A stretch of DNA of 56,830 bases from Pseudomonas sp. (GCF_017744435.1 NZ_JAGIBG010000035.1:1-56830), one strand, 5' to 3'. Numbered from the stretch's first letter, positions 28,244 to 36,157 are shown. Program-made: numbers and translations. Notes: generated from the letters alone by a model not told the origin.

Positions 28244-30541
28244 ATGAATCCCAAGAGCGCCATGAACGACTTCACTTCTGTTGTCCGGGGCGGCAGCCGC
28301 CTGCACCCGCTTGCCTTCTTCGTTGCCGTCGCCATCAGTGGCAGCGCCTTGGCTGGCGAAAGCCAGCCGCTGGAGCTGGATGCCACCCAGATCGAGGACA
28401 GTGCGCTTGTATCTGCGGATGAAACCGGCCAGCTCGGCTACACGGTAGAAAGCACCCGCAGCTCCACCGGCCTGAAGCTGACCCCGCGGCAGACGCCGCA
28501 GTCGGTCACCACCATCACCCGTCAGCAGATGGACGACCGCGATGTGCATTCCATCGAGCAAGCGCTGGACACCACCCCAGGCGTAAGTGCCAACAAGTCC
28601 GAAGTGGGCGGGCGCACCGATTTCCGTGCCCGTGGCTACTCGATCAGCAACTGGAAGGTCGACGGCCTGCAGTTCCAGGGCGGTTCCGACTTCAGCGGTG
28701 GCGGCAACGCGCTGAACATGGACCTGTACGAGCGCATCGACATTGTTCGCGGCGCCAACGGCCTGCTCGGTGGCACCGGCGACCCGTCGGCCACCGTCAA
28801 CCTGATCCGCAAGGCCCCCACCAGGACCTTTGCTGGCAGCGCCTACGCCACCTACGGCAGCTGGGATAAACGCCGCCTGGGCGCCGACCTCAACCTGCCG
28901 CTGTCCGAAGACGGTCGCCTGCGCTCGCGCTTGGTAATGACCCAGGGCGACGCCAACTCGTTTCGCGACAACCAGTCCGAGCGCTCGCGTGCGGCCCTGG
29001 CCAACTTCGAATTCGACATTGACGATGCCACCACGATTGGCGCCGGTTACCAGTACGAATACAACAAGGTGGTCGGAGGCGGCTGGGGCGCCAACATCCC
29101 GATCTGGTACAAGGACGGCAGCAAGACCGACTTGCCACGCAGCACCAACGTAGTGCCGAGCTGGAGCTTCGGCGAGTACACCACCAGCACCGCCTTCGGC
29201 TCGCTGGAGCACCGCTTCGACAACGACTGGACCCTGGACCTGAAGGCCGCCCAGAGTACGGCCGAAGTGCTCAACCACCGTGGCCTGGCCAAGGTCAACT
29301 CGGCCGGCCGTGGCAGCTACGGCGGCTACTGGGACCAGGACGGCAGCGGCGCGGTGCTCAACGGCCTGCACAGCTCCAGCGACACCACCCAGCAGTCCGC
29401 GCAGATCGACCTGTCCGGCCCGTTCCAGCTTTTTGGCCGCACCCACCAGGCGATGGTCGGCTACAACGACAGCCGGACCGTGGCCTGGTCGCCGGAATAC
29501 AGCTGCACCCTGGCCAGCGACGACCGCGTCAGCGCGCCATCAGTGGGCTGCCAGTTCCGCGCCAACAACGGTTTTCCGCTTACCGACTGGCACAACGGCG
29601 TGGATAGCGACTACGACATGATTGCCTCGCGCACCGGTCGCCACAGCAAGACCACCACCCGCTTGCAGGGCATGTACGCCGCCACCCGGCTGAGCATTAC
29701 CGACCCGCTGTCGGTCATTGTCGGCGTGCGCACCACCGATTATTCGGCAACCACCAACAGTGTCGCCGGCGTGCGCAGCAACCAGCAGAACAACGGCATC
29801 GTCACCCCGTACCTGGGCGCGGTGTACGACCTCAACGACCACTACTCGCTGTACGCCAGCTACACCGACATCTTCAACCCGCAGACGGCCGAGACCGAAA
29901 GCGGTACCAAGGTCGAGCCGATTCGGGGCCAGAGCTACGAGACCGGCATCAAGGGTGAGTGGCTGGATGGCCGCCTGAACGCGTCGGCGGCCTACTTTCG
30001 CACCAAGCAGCAGAACAAGGCGGTGCTCGACGACGGCCTGACCACGCCAACCGGCGGTGATGCCTACAAGGCCGGTACTGGCCAGGAAACCGACGGTATC
30101 GACCTGGAAATTGCCGGTGCGCTGACGCCGAACTGGAACGTCTATGCCGGTTATACCTACCTGCACTTCCGCCGCGTCGACAGCGACGGGCGCAGCGACC
30201 CGTCGCACCTGTTCAAGGCCTCGACCACCTATCGCCTGTCTGGCCCGCTGGCCCGCCTGACCCTGGGTGCAGGGGTGAAGGCGCAGACAAACATCCGCGC
30301 GATTTCCAGCCCGGCGGGGCAGCCGGTGAACGGAGTGAGTGCGGGGGCGACCGATGTGAACTGGTCCGGTTATGCGATCTGGAATGCCATGGCCAAGTAC
30401 CAGCTGACCGATGACACTACGGTGAGCTTCAACGTCGACAACCTGTTCGACAAGCACTACTACACCCAGTACGGGTTCTACGCCGGGGCGATCTACGGTG
30501 ACCCGCGCAGCCTGTCGCTGACGGTCAGCACCGCGTTCTGA
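28244..30541 (+). CDS. TonB-dependent siderophore receptor (FpvA-like)
   Basis: Protein of 765 residues with a signal peptide (hydrophobic LAFFVAVAISGSALA), a plug domain (PRQTPQSVTTITRQQMDDR, IDIVRGANGLLGGTGDPSA) and a barrel ending in Phe (SLTVSTAF). It resembles ferripyoverdine/coprogen-class receptors. Only about 55 residues separate the signal peptide from the plug, too short for a FecA/FpvA signalling domain, so it is a plain importer. A second ATG at 28,262 is an alternative start. Confidence 0.9.
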   Translation: MNPKSAMNDFTSVVRGGSRLHPLAFFVAVAISGSALAGESQPLELDATQIEDSALVSADETGQLGYTVESTRSSTGLKLTPRQTPQSVTTITRQQMDDRDVHSIEQALDTTPGVSANKSEVGGRTDFRARGYSISNWKVDGLQFQGGSDFSGGGNALNMDLYERIDIVRGANGLLGGTGDPSATVNLIRKAPTRTFAGSAYATYGSWDKRRLGADLNLPLSEDGRLRSRLVMTQGDANSFRDNQSERSRAALANFEFDIDDATTIGAGYQYEYNKVVGGGWGANIPIWYKDGSKTDLPRSTNVVPSWSFGEYTTSTAFGSLEHRFDNDWTLDLKAAQSTAEVLNHRGLAKVNSAGRGSYGGYWDQDGSGAVLNGLHSSSDTTQQSAQIDLSGPFQLFGRTHQAMVGYNDSRTVAWSPEYSCTLASDDRVSAPSVGCQFRANNGFPLTDWHNGVDSDYDMIASRTGRHSKTTTRLQGMYAATRLSITDPLSVIVGVRTTDYSATTNSVAGVRSNQQNNGIVTPYLGAVYDLNDHYSLYASYTDIFNPQTAETESGTKVEPIRGQSYETGIKGEWLDGRLNASAAYFRTKQQNKAVLDDGLTTPTGGDAYKAGTGQETDGIDLEIAGALTPNWNVYAGYTYLHFRRVDSDGRSDPSHLFKASTTYRLSGPLARLTLGAGVKAQTNIRAISSPAGQPVNGVSAGATDVNWSGYAIWNAMAKYQLTDDTTVSFNVDNLFDKHYYTQYGFYAGAIYGDPRSLSLTVSTAF

Positions 30542-30622
30542 TCAAGTGCGGCCGCTTTGCGGCCCATCGCCGGATAGCGCGGCTCCCACAATTACAGTGC
30601 AGGACTGGAAGCTGGTGATGTA

Positions 30623-30711
30623 CCTGTGGGAGCGGCTTTAGCCGCGAACACCGGCAAAGCCGGTGCCATCCACCGCGGTGCCTGCTTCGCGGCTAAAGCC
30701 GCTCCTACAGG
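30623..30711. repeat. Inverted pair of REP elements
   Basis: CCTGTGGGAGCGGCTTTAGC ... GCTAAAGCCGCTCCTACAGG, about 89 bases, downstream of the receptor. Degenerate REP-like sequence also lies at 30,548-30,590. Confidence 0.85.
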
Positions 30712-30758
30712 AAATCGCGGCGCTCTGGCGGACACTGTTCCCTTGGCGGCAGTGCAGC

Positions 30759-30950
30759 TTATTCATCCTCTGGCATTTCATCCGTGACCATGACACGCAC
30801 ATGCGAGCCGCACGGGTCTTCCATGTGCAGGCCAAAGTAACGGGAGTCGTTGGCATCCCAGAATGCCTCGACCTGCGCCATGGAGGCATTGGCAAGGAGC
30901 ACTTCAGCATTGTGCTCCAAGATGATCGAGTAACGGATTTCGGCATTCAT
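30759..30950 (-). CDS. Small hypothetical protein
   Basis: ORF of 63 residues (MNAEIRYSIILEHNAEVLL...) with an acidic C-terminus (RVMVTDEMPEDE). The predicted pattern is alternating strand and helix, with no signal peptide. A GTG at 30,965 gives five more residues. No clear Shine-Dalgarno. The family is not recognised. Confidence 0.5.
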   Translation of the reverse strand: MNAEIRYSIILEHNAEVLLANASMAQVEAFWDANDSRYFGLHMEDPCGSHVRVMVTDEMPEDE

Positions 30951-31143
30951 TGCAGAGGGGCTCACAACGGCGGATTGAATAAATGGATGGGCGGATGAAT
31001 CGCGATGCCATTATGCCAACCTGCTGATTGTCGATCTTCGCCACTCGTCGCACGGTGCAGTCCGTCGTCGACAAGCGATGCTCCCAACATTTCTATCCCC
31101 GTCCACGGCAGTGCCGCGCTTGTCGAGGCGACGAACCGCGTCG

Positions 31144-31278
31144 ATGGACCGCAAAGCGGTAGTGCTGCATTCGTTCGTGAAAACGACCAACAGGTCCGAC
31201 CGGCATGCGATGCAGGTTGCTGAAGAACGGATGAAGGAGTTCAAGCATGAGCTTCGCAAGATGGGGTATCGGGTCTAG
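31144..31278 (+). pseudogene. C-terminal fragment of a Gp49/RelE-type toxin
   Basis: About 44 residues (MDRKAVVLHSFVKTTNRSDR ... EERMKEFKHELR) match the C-terminal half of the phage-derived Gp49-like (HigB/RelE superfamily) toxins, whose signature is 'vvlLhgFvKKtqktP...ElerArkR'. The N-terminal catalytic half is not found upstream in any plus-strand frame, so the toxin is truncated. It ends head-to-head over the stop of the XRE antitoxin, an unusual convergent arrangement. Confidence 0.55.
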
Positions 31279-31598
31279 TTGCCAGGCGTTTGAGAGATGA
31301 CGATCTGCGGAGGAGAGCCGGCATCGTTCGAGGGCAGGGTCAGGCTCGTGCGAAAGCCGAGCTTGTCGAGCATGTCCATCATGGCGTCGAGCGTGAATTT
31401 TTCGATCTTGCCATTTGCCAGCTCGGAAATGCGGGATTGGGTCACGTTCAGCCTGACCGCCGCATCATGCTGCTTGAGGCCCATTTTTTTGATGCAGTCG
31501 GTGATGAAGATGGACAGGTCCATCTTCAAGGCCATCTTGCTGGCGGTGTCGACATCATGGGTGGCGTGGAAGGGGCTTTCGTGGAATTGAAGCGCCAT
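31275..31598 (-). CDS. XRE-family antitoxin (HigA/HTH_37 type)
   Basis: Protein of 107 residues with a helix-turn-helix, LKQHDAAVRLNVTQSRISELANGKIEKFTLDAMMDML, characteristic of antitoxins paired with Gp49-like toxins. The first 25 residues (FHESPFHATHDVDTASKMALK) resemble the toxin-binding leader. It probably represses its own promoter through the palindrome at 31,618. Only a toxin fragment remains, on the opposite strand, so this is now an orphan regulator. Confidence 0.8.
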   Translation of the reverse strand: MALQFHESPFHATHDVDTASKMALKMDLSIFITDCIKKMGLKQHDAAVRLNVTQSRISELANGKIEKFTLDAMMDMLDKLGFRTSLTLPSNDAGSPPQIVISQTPGN

Positions 31599-31617
31599 GG
31601 GCTGGCCTCAGCAGAAA

Positions 31618-31635
31618 TATCTAAAATTTAAGATA
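31618..31635. promoter_or_regulatory. Palindromic operator/promoter of the antitoxin
   Basis: TATCTAAAATTTAAGATA is a near-perfect AT-rich palindrome 20 bases upstream of the antitoxin ATG, the expected place for autoregulation. Confidence 0.6.
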
Positions 31636-31639
31636 AAGT

Positions 31640-31864
31640 CGTAGCGGCCTCTGGATGGTGAGTCAAAGCGTTTTTTTGGCGACACATTTGTCTTTGAGCT
31701 GGGTTGGCGATCCGACAATCTGGTCTGTGTGTCGGTCAAGATGCAGGGGCTGCTTTGCAGCCCATCGCAGGCTATCCGCTAACCTGTCAGCGCTGATTGG
31801 TGTTCGTATCCTATTGGATGAAGAAGCTGGATGAAGCATGGTGAGTGCGCGAGTGCAGTGCGCT
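31640..31864. other. Intergenic DNA left of the element
   Basis: About 225 bases of chromosomal DNA between the antitoxin promoter and the element's left end. It holds one GGGGCTGCTTTGCAGCCC hairpin (near 31,744) identical in type to the one at 1945. No gene is seen. Confidence 0.5.
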
Positions 31865-31956
31865 AAAAACAAAAAAGGCCCACCTTTCGGTGAGCCTTTT
31901 GAGTACTGCGTATGGTGCGGCACCAGGAATCGAACCCGGGAACTACTGATTACAAG
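31865..31956. repeat. attL: left direct repeat (tRNA-Thr 3' half plus downstream hairpin)
   Basis: Two blocks match the right end. The hairpin block (31,865-31,896, AAGGCCCACC...GGTGAGCC) matches 49,409-49,440. The tRNA 3' half (31,911-31,956, CACCAGGAATCGAACCCGGG onward to the anticodon TACAAG) matches 49,455-49,502 with one deleted base and one substitution. The integrase gene starts 171 bases inside. Beyond 31,956 the sequence keeps weak similarity to the tRNA D-arm (TTGCTCTGAGGCT), so this is a decayed tRNA copy rather than a clean core. Confidence 0.9.
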
Positions 31957-32083
31957 CCGTTTGCTCTGAGGCTTTTTGAGTGATCACTGAGTTGTAGGAA
32001 ATATCGCCGCACCTAGGTTTTATGAGGCTTTCAGCCTGATCGTTGTCTTTCTATGTTTCACCCGATAGCGTACCTTTGCATGA

Positions 32084-32107
32084 GAAACGGGGAGCGAACG
32101 GGGAAAA
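32084..32107. repeat. Left copy of an end-repeat (possible integrase arm site)
   Basis: GAAACGGGGAGCGAACGGGG followed by AAAA. It is 24 bases long and differs at one position from the copy at 49,367-49,390, in the same orientation. A third half-unit (GGAAACGGGGAAAA) lies at 32,113-32,126, overlapping the integrase ribosome-binding site. Confidence 0.7.
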
Positions 32108-32127
32108 CGTGGAGGAAACGGGGAAAA

Positions 32128-33576
32128 ATGGCTAAGCGCACGCGCATGACTGAAATGGAGGCCTACGCGGTCAAAACGAGACAGTCGGAACCGGTGGGCT
32201 CGCGTGGAAAGGGCACCCTGCTGCTTGAGCGCAAAGCGTCTGGCGCGATCCAGGCCTATTACCGAGAGCGCACACCCGACAGCGACAAGCGGCTGGCTCT
32301 GGGGATACTTTCCAAGAAGCCGCGTGTTGGCACAGGTGAGCAGACCCTGGATAGCATCCGTACCGAGGCAATGCGTATTTCGGTTGAGGCATCAGCTGTG
32401 GGCGGCCTAGCCAAGTATCTGGATTGCGTTGCCGCTCAGAAGGCTGCGGCTGAAATCGAGCGTGAGAACGCGGAGGCATTGGCGGAGGCGGAGAGGCGGG
32501 AGCGCATACGCCTGGCCGAAATAGACGCAGCCCGCGGCAGCTTCCATGATCTGTTCCTGGATTACGTCGAGTCACGTCGCGCCAAAGCGACTCCAGGCGT
32601 TGTAAAAGAGCTTGAGCGCTTATTCAAGGCCAACTTGGAGACGCCTCATCCCGAGATCATGCAAATGAAGGCCAGGGAAATTCGGTCAGAGCATATCTTG
32701 AGCATCCTCAATCCGATCTGGGAGCGTGGCTCCAAGGTTCAGGCCGACCGAATGCGTTCGTTTCTGGTCGCTGCCTTCAATCATGGCTTAACAGTGGAGA
32801 GCGTCGTAGGCCGCGCCAATGCGAAGGTGTACAGCCTGGAAATCAATCCGGCCGCGATGGTGAGGGTCGAGAAGGTTTCGGCCCCTGTCGAGCGAGCGCT
32901 GTCGGATGCGGAGCTGAGGCACTTTTGGCAGACGATCGAGAGTACAGAGGGCGTCGGTCCCGTGATGGCGCTGCTGTTCAAGTTCGTGATCGCCACTGGC
33001 GGCCAACGTATCAAGAACATCATCGAAACCACCTGGGCTGACTACGACCTAGAGGCAGGTACAGTCCTGCTGGTTCATCGGAAAGGCAGGGGTGGGCAGA
33101 CCATGAGTCGACCGCATCTTGTCCCCCTCTCAGATCGGGCCATTTCCCTCATGCTGCGCGTGCGTGAGATCAGCGGCGACCATCAGTGGCCTTGGACAAC
33201 CCACGGTAAGCAGCCATTCGTTATCAGTAGCCCGACACATGCAATAGCTGACTGGATGGATTCCAAGCATGCGGTGGTTGACGGAGTGCGGATACCGTCC
33301 TTTTCGCCAAGGGACCTGCGCCGTACTTGCACCCAGCTAATGCAAAGGCGGGGCATCGACGATCGGCTGTCGGACCTTCTGCAGGCGCATGGCCAGACGG
33401 GGGTGGTATCGAAGCACTACCGGAACAACCCAGACGCGGCATTGCCAGAGAAGCGCCGGGCGATGGACCTGTTCGAGCACGGATTGGCAGTTGCCTTGGG
33501 GGAGGGCAAGGAAGGTGATGGCAATGTGCTTTCAATGTCGCGTCGAAAAAAGAAGGCAGCGGGGCCGAGGTCGTAA
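32128..33576 (+). CDS. int: Tyrosine recombinase/integrase of the element
   Basis: Protein of 482 residues. A basic N-terminal arm-binding region and an Ala/Glu-rich helical segment (about residues 100-150) precede a core-binding domain (SFHDLFLDYVESRRAKATPG). The catalytic domain has Arg294 in ATGGQRIKN, Lys in HRKGRGGQTMSRPHLVPLS, SPRDLRRT (R398; the usual His of H-x-x-R is Arg395), His421 in QAHGQTG and the nucleophile Tyr431 in SKHYRNN. The ATG at 32,128 has GGAGGAAACGGGG upstream, while ATG 32,053 lacks support. It integrates the element at the adjacent tRNA-Thr. Confidence 0.92.
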   Translation: MAKRTRMTEMEAYAVKTRQSEPVGSRGKGTLLLERKASGAIQAYYRERTPDSDKRLALGILSKKPRVGTGEQTLDSIRTEAMRISVEASAVGGLAKYLDCVAAQKAAAEIERENAEALAEAERRERIRLAEIDAARGSFHDLFLDYVESRRAKATPGVVKELERLFKANLETPHPEIMQMKAREIRSEHILSILNPIWERGSKVQADRMRSFLVAAFNHGLTVESVVGRANAKVYSLEINPAAMVRVEKVSAPVERALSDAELRHFWQTIESTEGVGPVMALLFKFVIATGGQRIKNIIETTWADYDLEAGTVLLVHRKGRGGQTMSRPHLVPLSDRAISLMLRVREISGDHQWPWTTHGKQPFVISSPTHAIADWMDSKHAVVDGVRIPSFSPRDLRRTCTQLMQRRGIDDRLSDLLQAHGQTGVVSKHYRNNPDAALPEKRRAMDLFEHGLAVALGEGKEGDGNVLSMSRRKKKAAGPRS

Positions 33577-33780
33577 AGGTCTTGGGGGCCGCGGTCCTAA
33601 TTTAGCCGCTAAAAACTGACCACCCTCGCTTTCAAAACCATCCTTTTAGCTTTCGGCCTGTCCAGCGCATCGGCAGGGCTTGGGCTGGTAGTCTCCTGGC
33701 CGCGCAAGCCCATTCGATTCAGTCCGTCTACGATTCCCCGGTTGACGCGGCCTGCCGCCATTTCCACTTCCGAAAACCCT

Positions 33781-33840
33781 GCCGAAAACAGCTAGAAACA
33801 GTGCATAACAGGGAATAACAGCGAATAACGGTAAATAAGC
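33781..33840. repeat. Six tandem degenerate 10-bp repeats
   Basis: Successive decamers GCCGAAAACA, GCTAGAAACA, GTGCATAACA, GGGAATAACA, GCGAATAACG and GTAAATAAGC share G at position 1 and an A-rich end. The exact 10-base period puts every A-tract on the same helical face. Confidence 0.7.
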
Positions 33841-33907
33841 AACGTAGAGTAATACGCAGCGTTGTTACTTGCCCGCTGGGCTGTTCTGTATGTGGAAAAA
33901 GAGCGTG

Positions 33908-33944
33908 CGCGCCACGAAATCGTAATTCACGTTTTTGTGGCGCG
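33908..33944. repeat. Inverted-repeat element, copy 1
   Basis: Arms CGCGCCACGAAA and TTTTTGTGGCGCG around a loop of about 12 bases. A second copy with the same arms and orientation but a different loop is at 44,372-44,408. The T-run lies inside the right arm, so it would not act as a standard intrinsic terminator. Confidence 0.75.
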
Positions 33945-34387
33945 GAGTCGATTTCATTCTGCCGGTGGAACAAGAAATTGTGCTCTGGTACCGACAGCAG
34001 CATCTGGCCAGGCTGGCGGGCTTTTGGAGCTACTTCCGCTTGAGGCCCTCAAAAGTCCCTGTTCAGGCCCCAATAAAACCGGGGGTTTCACGGGTTTCCG
34101 ACAAGCGGTAGGTGGCGATTTGATGGTGGGTAGTGAAAGACCAAATCGCCCTCCTGAGCACTCCTGAGCACTCAGCGGTACGCAATGGTACAAATGAGAC
34201 AGCGAATTGTCCGGGGATAAAGCATCCTCGGACTTTAGTTATCTAAAGGTAACTCAGGGTCTGCCGGAAAAAGTGGTTGCGATTTCGGGACTGGCGACAT
34301 TAACATTCGGCCATCCGCACAGGATCGACATTATGAAACTTCGTCGCTGCTGGTGGAACGCTGGATTGCTGAGCAGCAGACATAGAA

Positions 34388-34417
34388 AAGCCCCTGGCAT
34401 CTCACCTCCAGGGGCTT
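34388..34417 (+). terminator. Strong hairpin upstream of alpA (possible terminator/attenuator)
   Basis: Perfect 10-bp stem AAGCCCCTGG/CCAGGGGCTT with a 10-base loop, then ATTCGGG. It lies 200 bases before alpA and could end a short leader transcript, as in P4-type control by premature termination. Confidence 0.5.
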
Positions 34418-34617
34418 ATTCGGGTAAGGACGTTTGCGCGTCCTCTGCATGCCAGCAAGGCCAGCACACAAACCCCGAGGGCGAAGCATTTTCGAAGGGC
34501 TTCGCGGCGGACTGTAGTACTGGAAGGTGCAATGTGCAACTGGGTTTTTACTCAGTAGCCATGGGCCTCTGGCTAAATCCGTCACCTCGGTACGTCTAAA
34601 ACTAGAGGTACCTATCC

Positions 34618-34836
34618 ATGGCTCAAACCGCCAACAGCTGTACCGAAGCACCCCGCCTGCCGATCCCCGGCACTCGCGCCACCGCAGCCCAGCTCTGCGC
34701 CAAATACCAGGTCAGCCGTTCCACTTGGTGGCGCTGGTCCAAAACCCCCGGCTTCCCCACCCCTATCCGTTTCGGTCGCTCTGTCCGTTGGGAGCCCGAG
34801 TCTGTGGAGTCTTTCCTGCGTAGCCAGGAGGCTTAA
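34618..34836 (+). CDS. AlpA/excisionase-type HTH regulator
   Basis: Protein of 72 residues with a MerR/AlpA-like winged helix: TAAQLCAKYQVSRSTWWRWS then FPTPIRFGRSVRWEPESVESFL, the standard AlpA block ('lsrstlyrwvkegkFPkpvrlg.rsvrW'). AlpA-type proteins control excision or operon expression in P4-like satellites and other integrative elements. It is the first gene of the rightward operon. Its stop lies just before the start of the 55-aa ORF. Confidence 0.88.
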   Translation: MAQTANSCTEAPRLPIPGTRATAAQLCAKYQVSRSTWWRWSKTPGFPTPIRFGRSVRWEPESVESFLRSQEA

Positions 34837-34839
34837 CCC

Positions 34840-35007
34840 ATGATGACCAATCAACTCTGCGTGACCGCGGGGCGGGGATCGGCTGGCCTGGAAAAAGCGG
34901 TTCTATCCCTTCCTGTACCCTTAAAATTTTTGGTGCTCCGTTGCTGGGTCACTCAGCGGGATGAGGTGAACAGCCTTGGTGCTCGCTCTGAAAGCGAGGT
35001 GGCCTAA
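34840..35007 (+). CDS. Small hypothetical ORF (55 aa) in the alpA operon
   Basis: ATGATGACC start with a strong ribosome-binding site (CCAGGAGG) and a TAA directly abutting the ATG of the next gene (TAAATG). Spacing to alpA is three bases. The translation (MMTNQLCVTAGRGSAGLEKA...) matches no family I know. The AGGAGG and tight packing are the only evidence that it is translated. Confidence 0.55.
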   Translation: MMTNQLCVTAGRGSAGLEKAVLSLPVPLKFLVLRCWVTQRDEVNSLGARSESEVA

Positions 35008-35361
35008 ATGACTAAGGCCACGATCCCCGCAGATAAACGCAGCCAGCCGGATGGCGATATGACCACCAGCAAGCCACCGAGCAAGATCGCCCGGGTGCTG
35101 GCGTACATGCTCAATGACGGTAGCCTGCAACGGTTCGAAGCTGAGCGCCTGGGCGACCACTGCTTGCACTCGACCATCAGCAGCCTGGCCAATGGCTATG
35201 GCCTGAAGTTCCAGCGCCAGCTTGAGCGCGTGCCGAATCACTGGGGCGAGCCTTGCACCGTGACCCGGTACACCCTTCCTGCCGGCGAACGCCGCCGCGC
35301 CAGCGCCGTGCTGGAGATGTTGTGCTCGCCCTTGAAGCAGCGCCAGCGGGTGGCAGCATGA
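35008..35361 (+). CDS. Hypothetical protein with possible winged helix
   Basis: Protein of 117 residues. The segment SKIARVLAYMLNDGSLQRFEAERLGDHCLHSTISSLANGYGL resembles the small helix-turn-helix proteins of phages that follow AlpA-type genes (a 'lDgGs..rfeA..lgd..l.stIs.L...g' pattern). It overlaps rha by 4 bases. An internal ATG at 35,059 is an alternative start. I infer a regulatory or DNA-binding role. Confidence 0.65.
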   Translation: MTKATIPADKRSQPDGDMTTSKPPSKIARVLAYMLNDGSLQRFEAERLGDHCLHSTISSLANGYGLKFQRQLERVPNHWGEPCTVTRYTLPAGERRRASAVLEMLCSPLKQRQRVAA

Positions 35362-35873
35362 AAAAGACGACCATGCCATCGGCAGAGCCTGCCAACGACA
35401 AGCTCCCTATTACCCTGACCCAGTACAACAGTGAGCCGCGCGTGGATAGCCGCCTGCTGGCTGAACAGTTGGAGAACAAGCACAAGAACTCCATGGCGCT
35501 GATAGACCGCTACCTGGCCAAGTTCGAAGAGTTCGGGGTTGTTCCGTTTCAAACGGAGAAACCCTTGGCTGGGACTGCTGGAGGCAGGCCGGAACGCTTC
35601 GCCCTGCTGAATGAGGACCAAGCGTTTTTCCTGCTGGCGCTGTCGCGCAACAGTGACCGCGTGGTTGGTCTGAAAGCCGACCTCATCATGGCTTTCCGCG
35701 AAGCCCGGTACGGGTATGCCCGCCAGGCTCTGGAGGATCGCCGGCAGCAGGTCAGCGAATGCGGCCGTCGCTTGGCGCACTGGCGGTACGACAAGCCGGG
35801 CGCGTACCAACATGTCGCCCATTTGCGTGAGCAACTGAAGCTCCCGCTCGATCTGGAAGGGGATGCCCAATGA
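35358..35873 (+). CDS. Rha-family phage regulatory protein
   Basis: Protein of 171 residues with the Rha (pRha) domain at about residues 15-105: RVDSRLLAEQLENKHKNSMALIDRY..., then FGVVPFQTEK and RPERFALLNEDQAFFLLALSRN and VVGLKADLIMAFREAR. The family was first described as interfering with phage growth in hosts lacking IHF and is found beside antirepressor genes. It overlaps the preceding ORF by 4 bases. The C-terminal 60 residues are helical and charged. It precedes the C4-type RNA. Confidence 0.85.
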   Translation: MKKTTMPSAEPANDKLPITLTQYNSEPRVDSRLLAEQLENKHKNSMALIDRYLAKFEEFGVVPFQTEKPLAGTAGGRPERFALLNEDQAFFLLALSRNSDRVVGLKADLIMAFREARYGYARQALEDRRQQVSECGRRLAHWRYDKPGAYQHVAHLREQLKLPLDLEGDAQ

Positions 35874-36003
35874 CGCTGGCGCTCAAGACTGACGATGAGC
35901 GGTCGATATTTCTGGTTGCAGGCAATCGTGATGCTCGGTATGGTTCGCCGGTCGCTGCAAATTCAGTGACCGGGTTTGGCGACCCGACGAAATCAAGGCG
36001 CAT

Positions 36004-36038
36004 AAGCGCCCCTATCACGATTGCAGGCGCTTTTTTTG
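36004..36038 (+). terminator. Terminator-like hairpin upstream of the C4-type RNA
   Basis: Stem AAGCGCC/GGCGCTT then a run of seven T. It would end the alpA-rha transcript just before the C4 structure. Confidence 0.75.
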
Positions 36039-36058
36039 TGCCCGCAGTCCCGTGTTAT

Positions 36059-36136
36059 GGCGGCTGTGCGCGGGAGACCTTCGGGTCTGCCGGGTTCCTT
36101 GATTCCCGGTTCGCCAACCTGCGTACAGCTGCCACC
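36059..36136 (+). ncRNA. c4: C4-type antisense RNA
   Basis: The fold matches phage P1/P7 C4 RNA: a closing stem GGCGGCTGT/ACAGCTGCC, a UUCG hairpin (AGACC-TTCG-GGTCT) and a second hairpin CCGGG-TTCCTTGATT-CCCGG presenting the antisense loop. The 3' strand continues CAGCTGCCACC. Its two pairing segments have exact complements 25-80 bases downstream (36,158-36,166 and 36,173-36,181). In P1/P7, C4 is cut from the leader of the same transcript and blocks translation of icd/ant. The match is in structure and in target logic. Confidence 0.88.
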
Positions 36137-36157
36137 CTAAATCGTTTGGCGACGATC

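Larger units (their letters stand above)
33577..34617. other. 1-kb non-coding region between integrase and AlpA
   Basis: No credible gene. It contains six 10-bp phased repeats at 33,781-33,840 and a 12-bp inverted repeat at 33,908-33,944. Two direct copies of CTGAGCACT lie at 34,154-34,172, and hairpins at 34,388-34,417, 34,427-34,444 (AGGACG-TTTGCG-CGTCCT) and about 34,480. The open frame 34,207-34,599 runs through these hairpins, has no ribosome-binding site and lacks protein character. The region probably holds the promoters and control sites of the element. Confidence 0.6.

Noticed and set aside
31011..31259. 82-codon minus-strand frame opposite the toxin fragment
   Set aside because: Cys/Arg-rich with no motif; the plus-strand fragment matches the Gp49 family better.
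34207..34599. 130-codon frame upstream of alpA
   Set aside because: It spans three hairpins, lacks a ribosome-binding site and resembles no protein.
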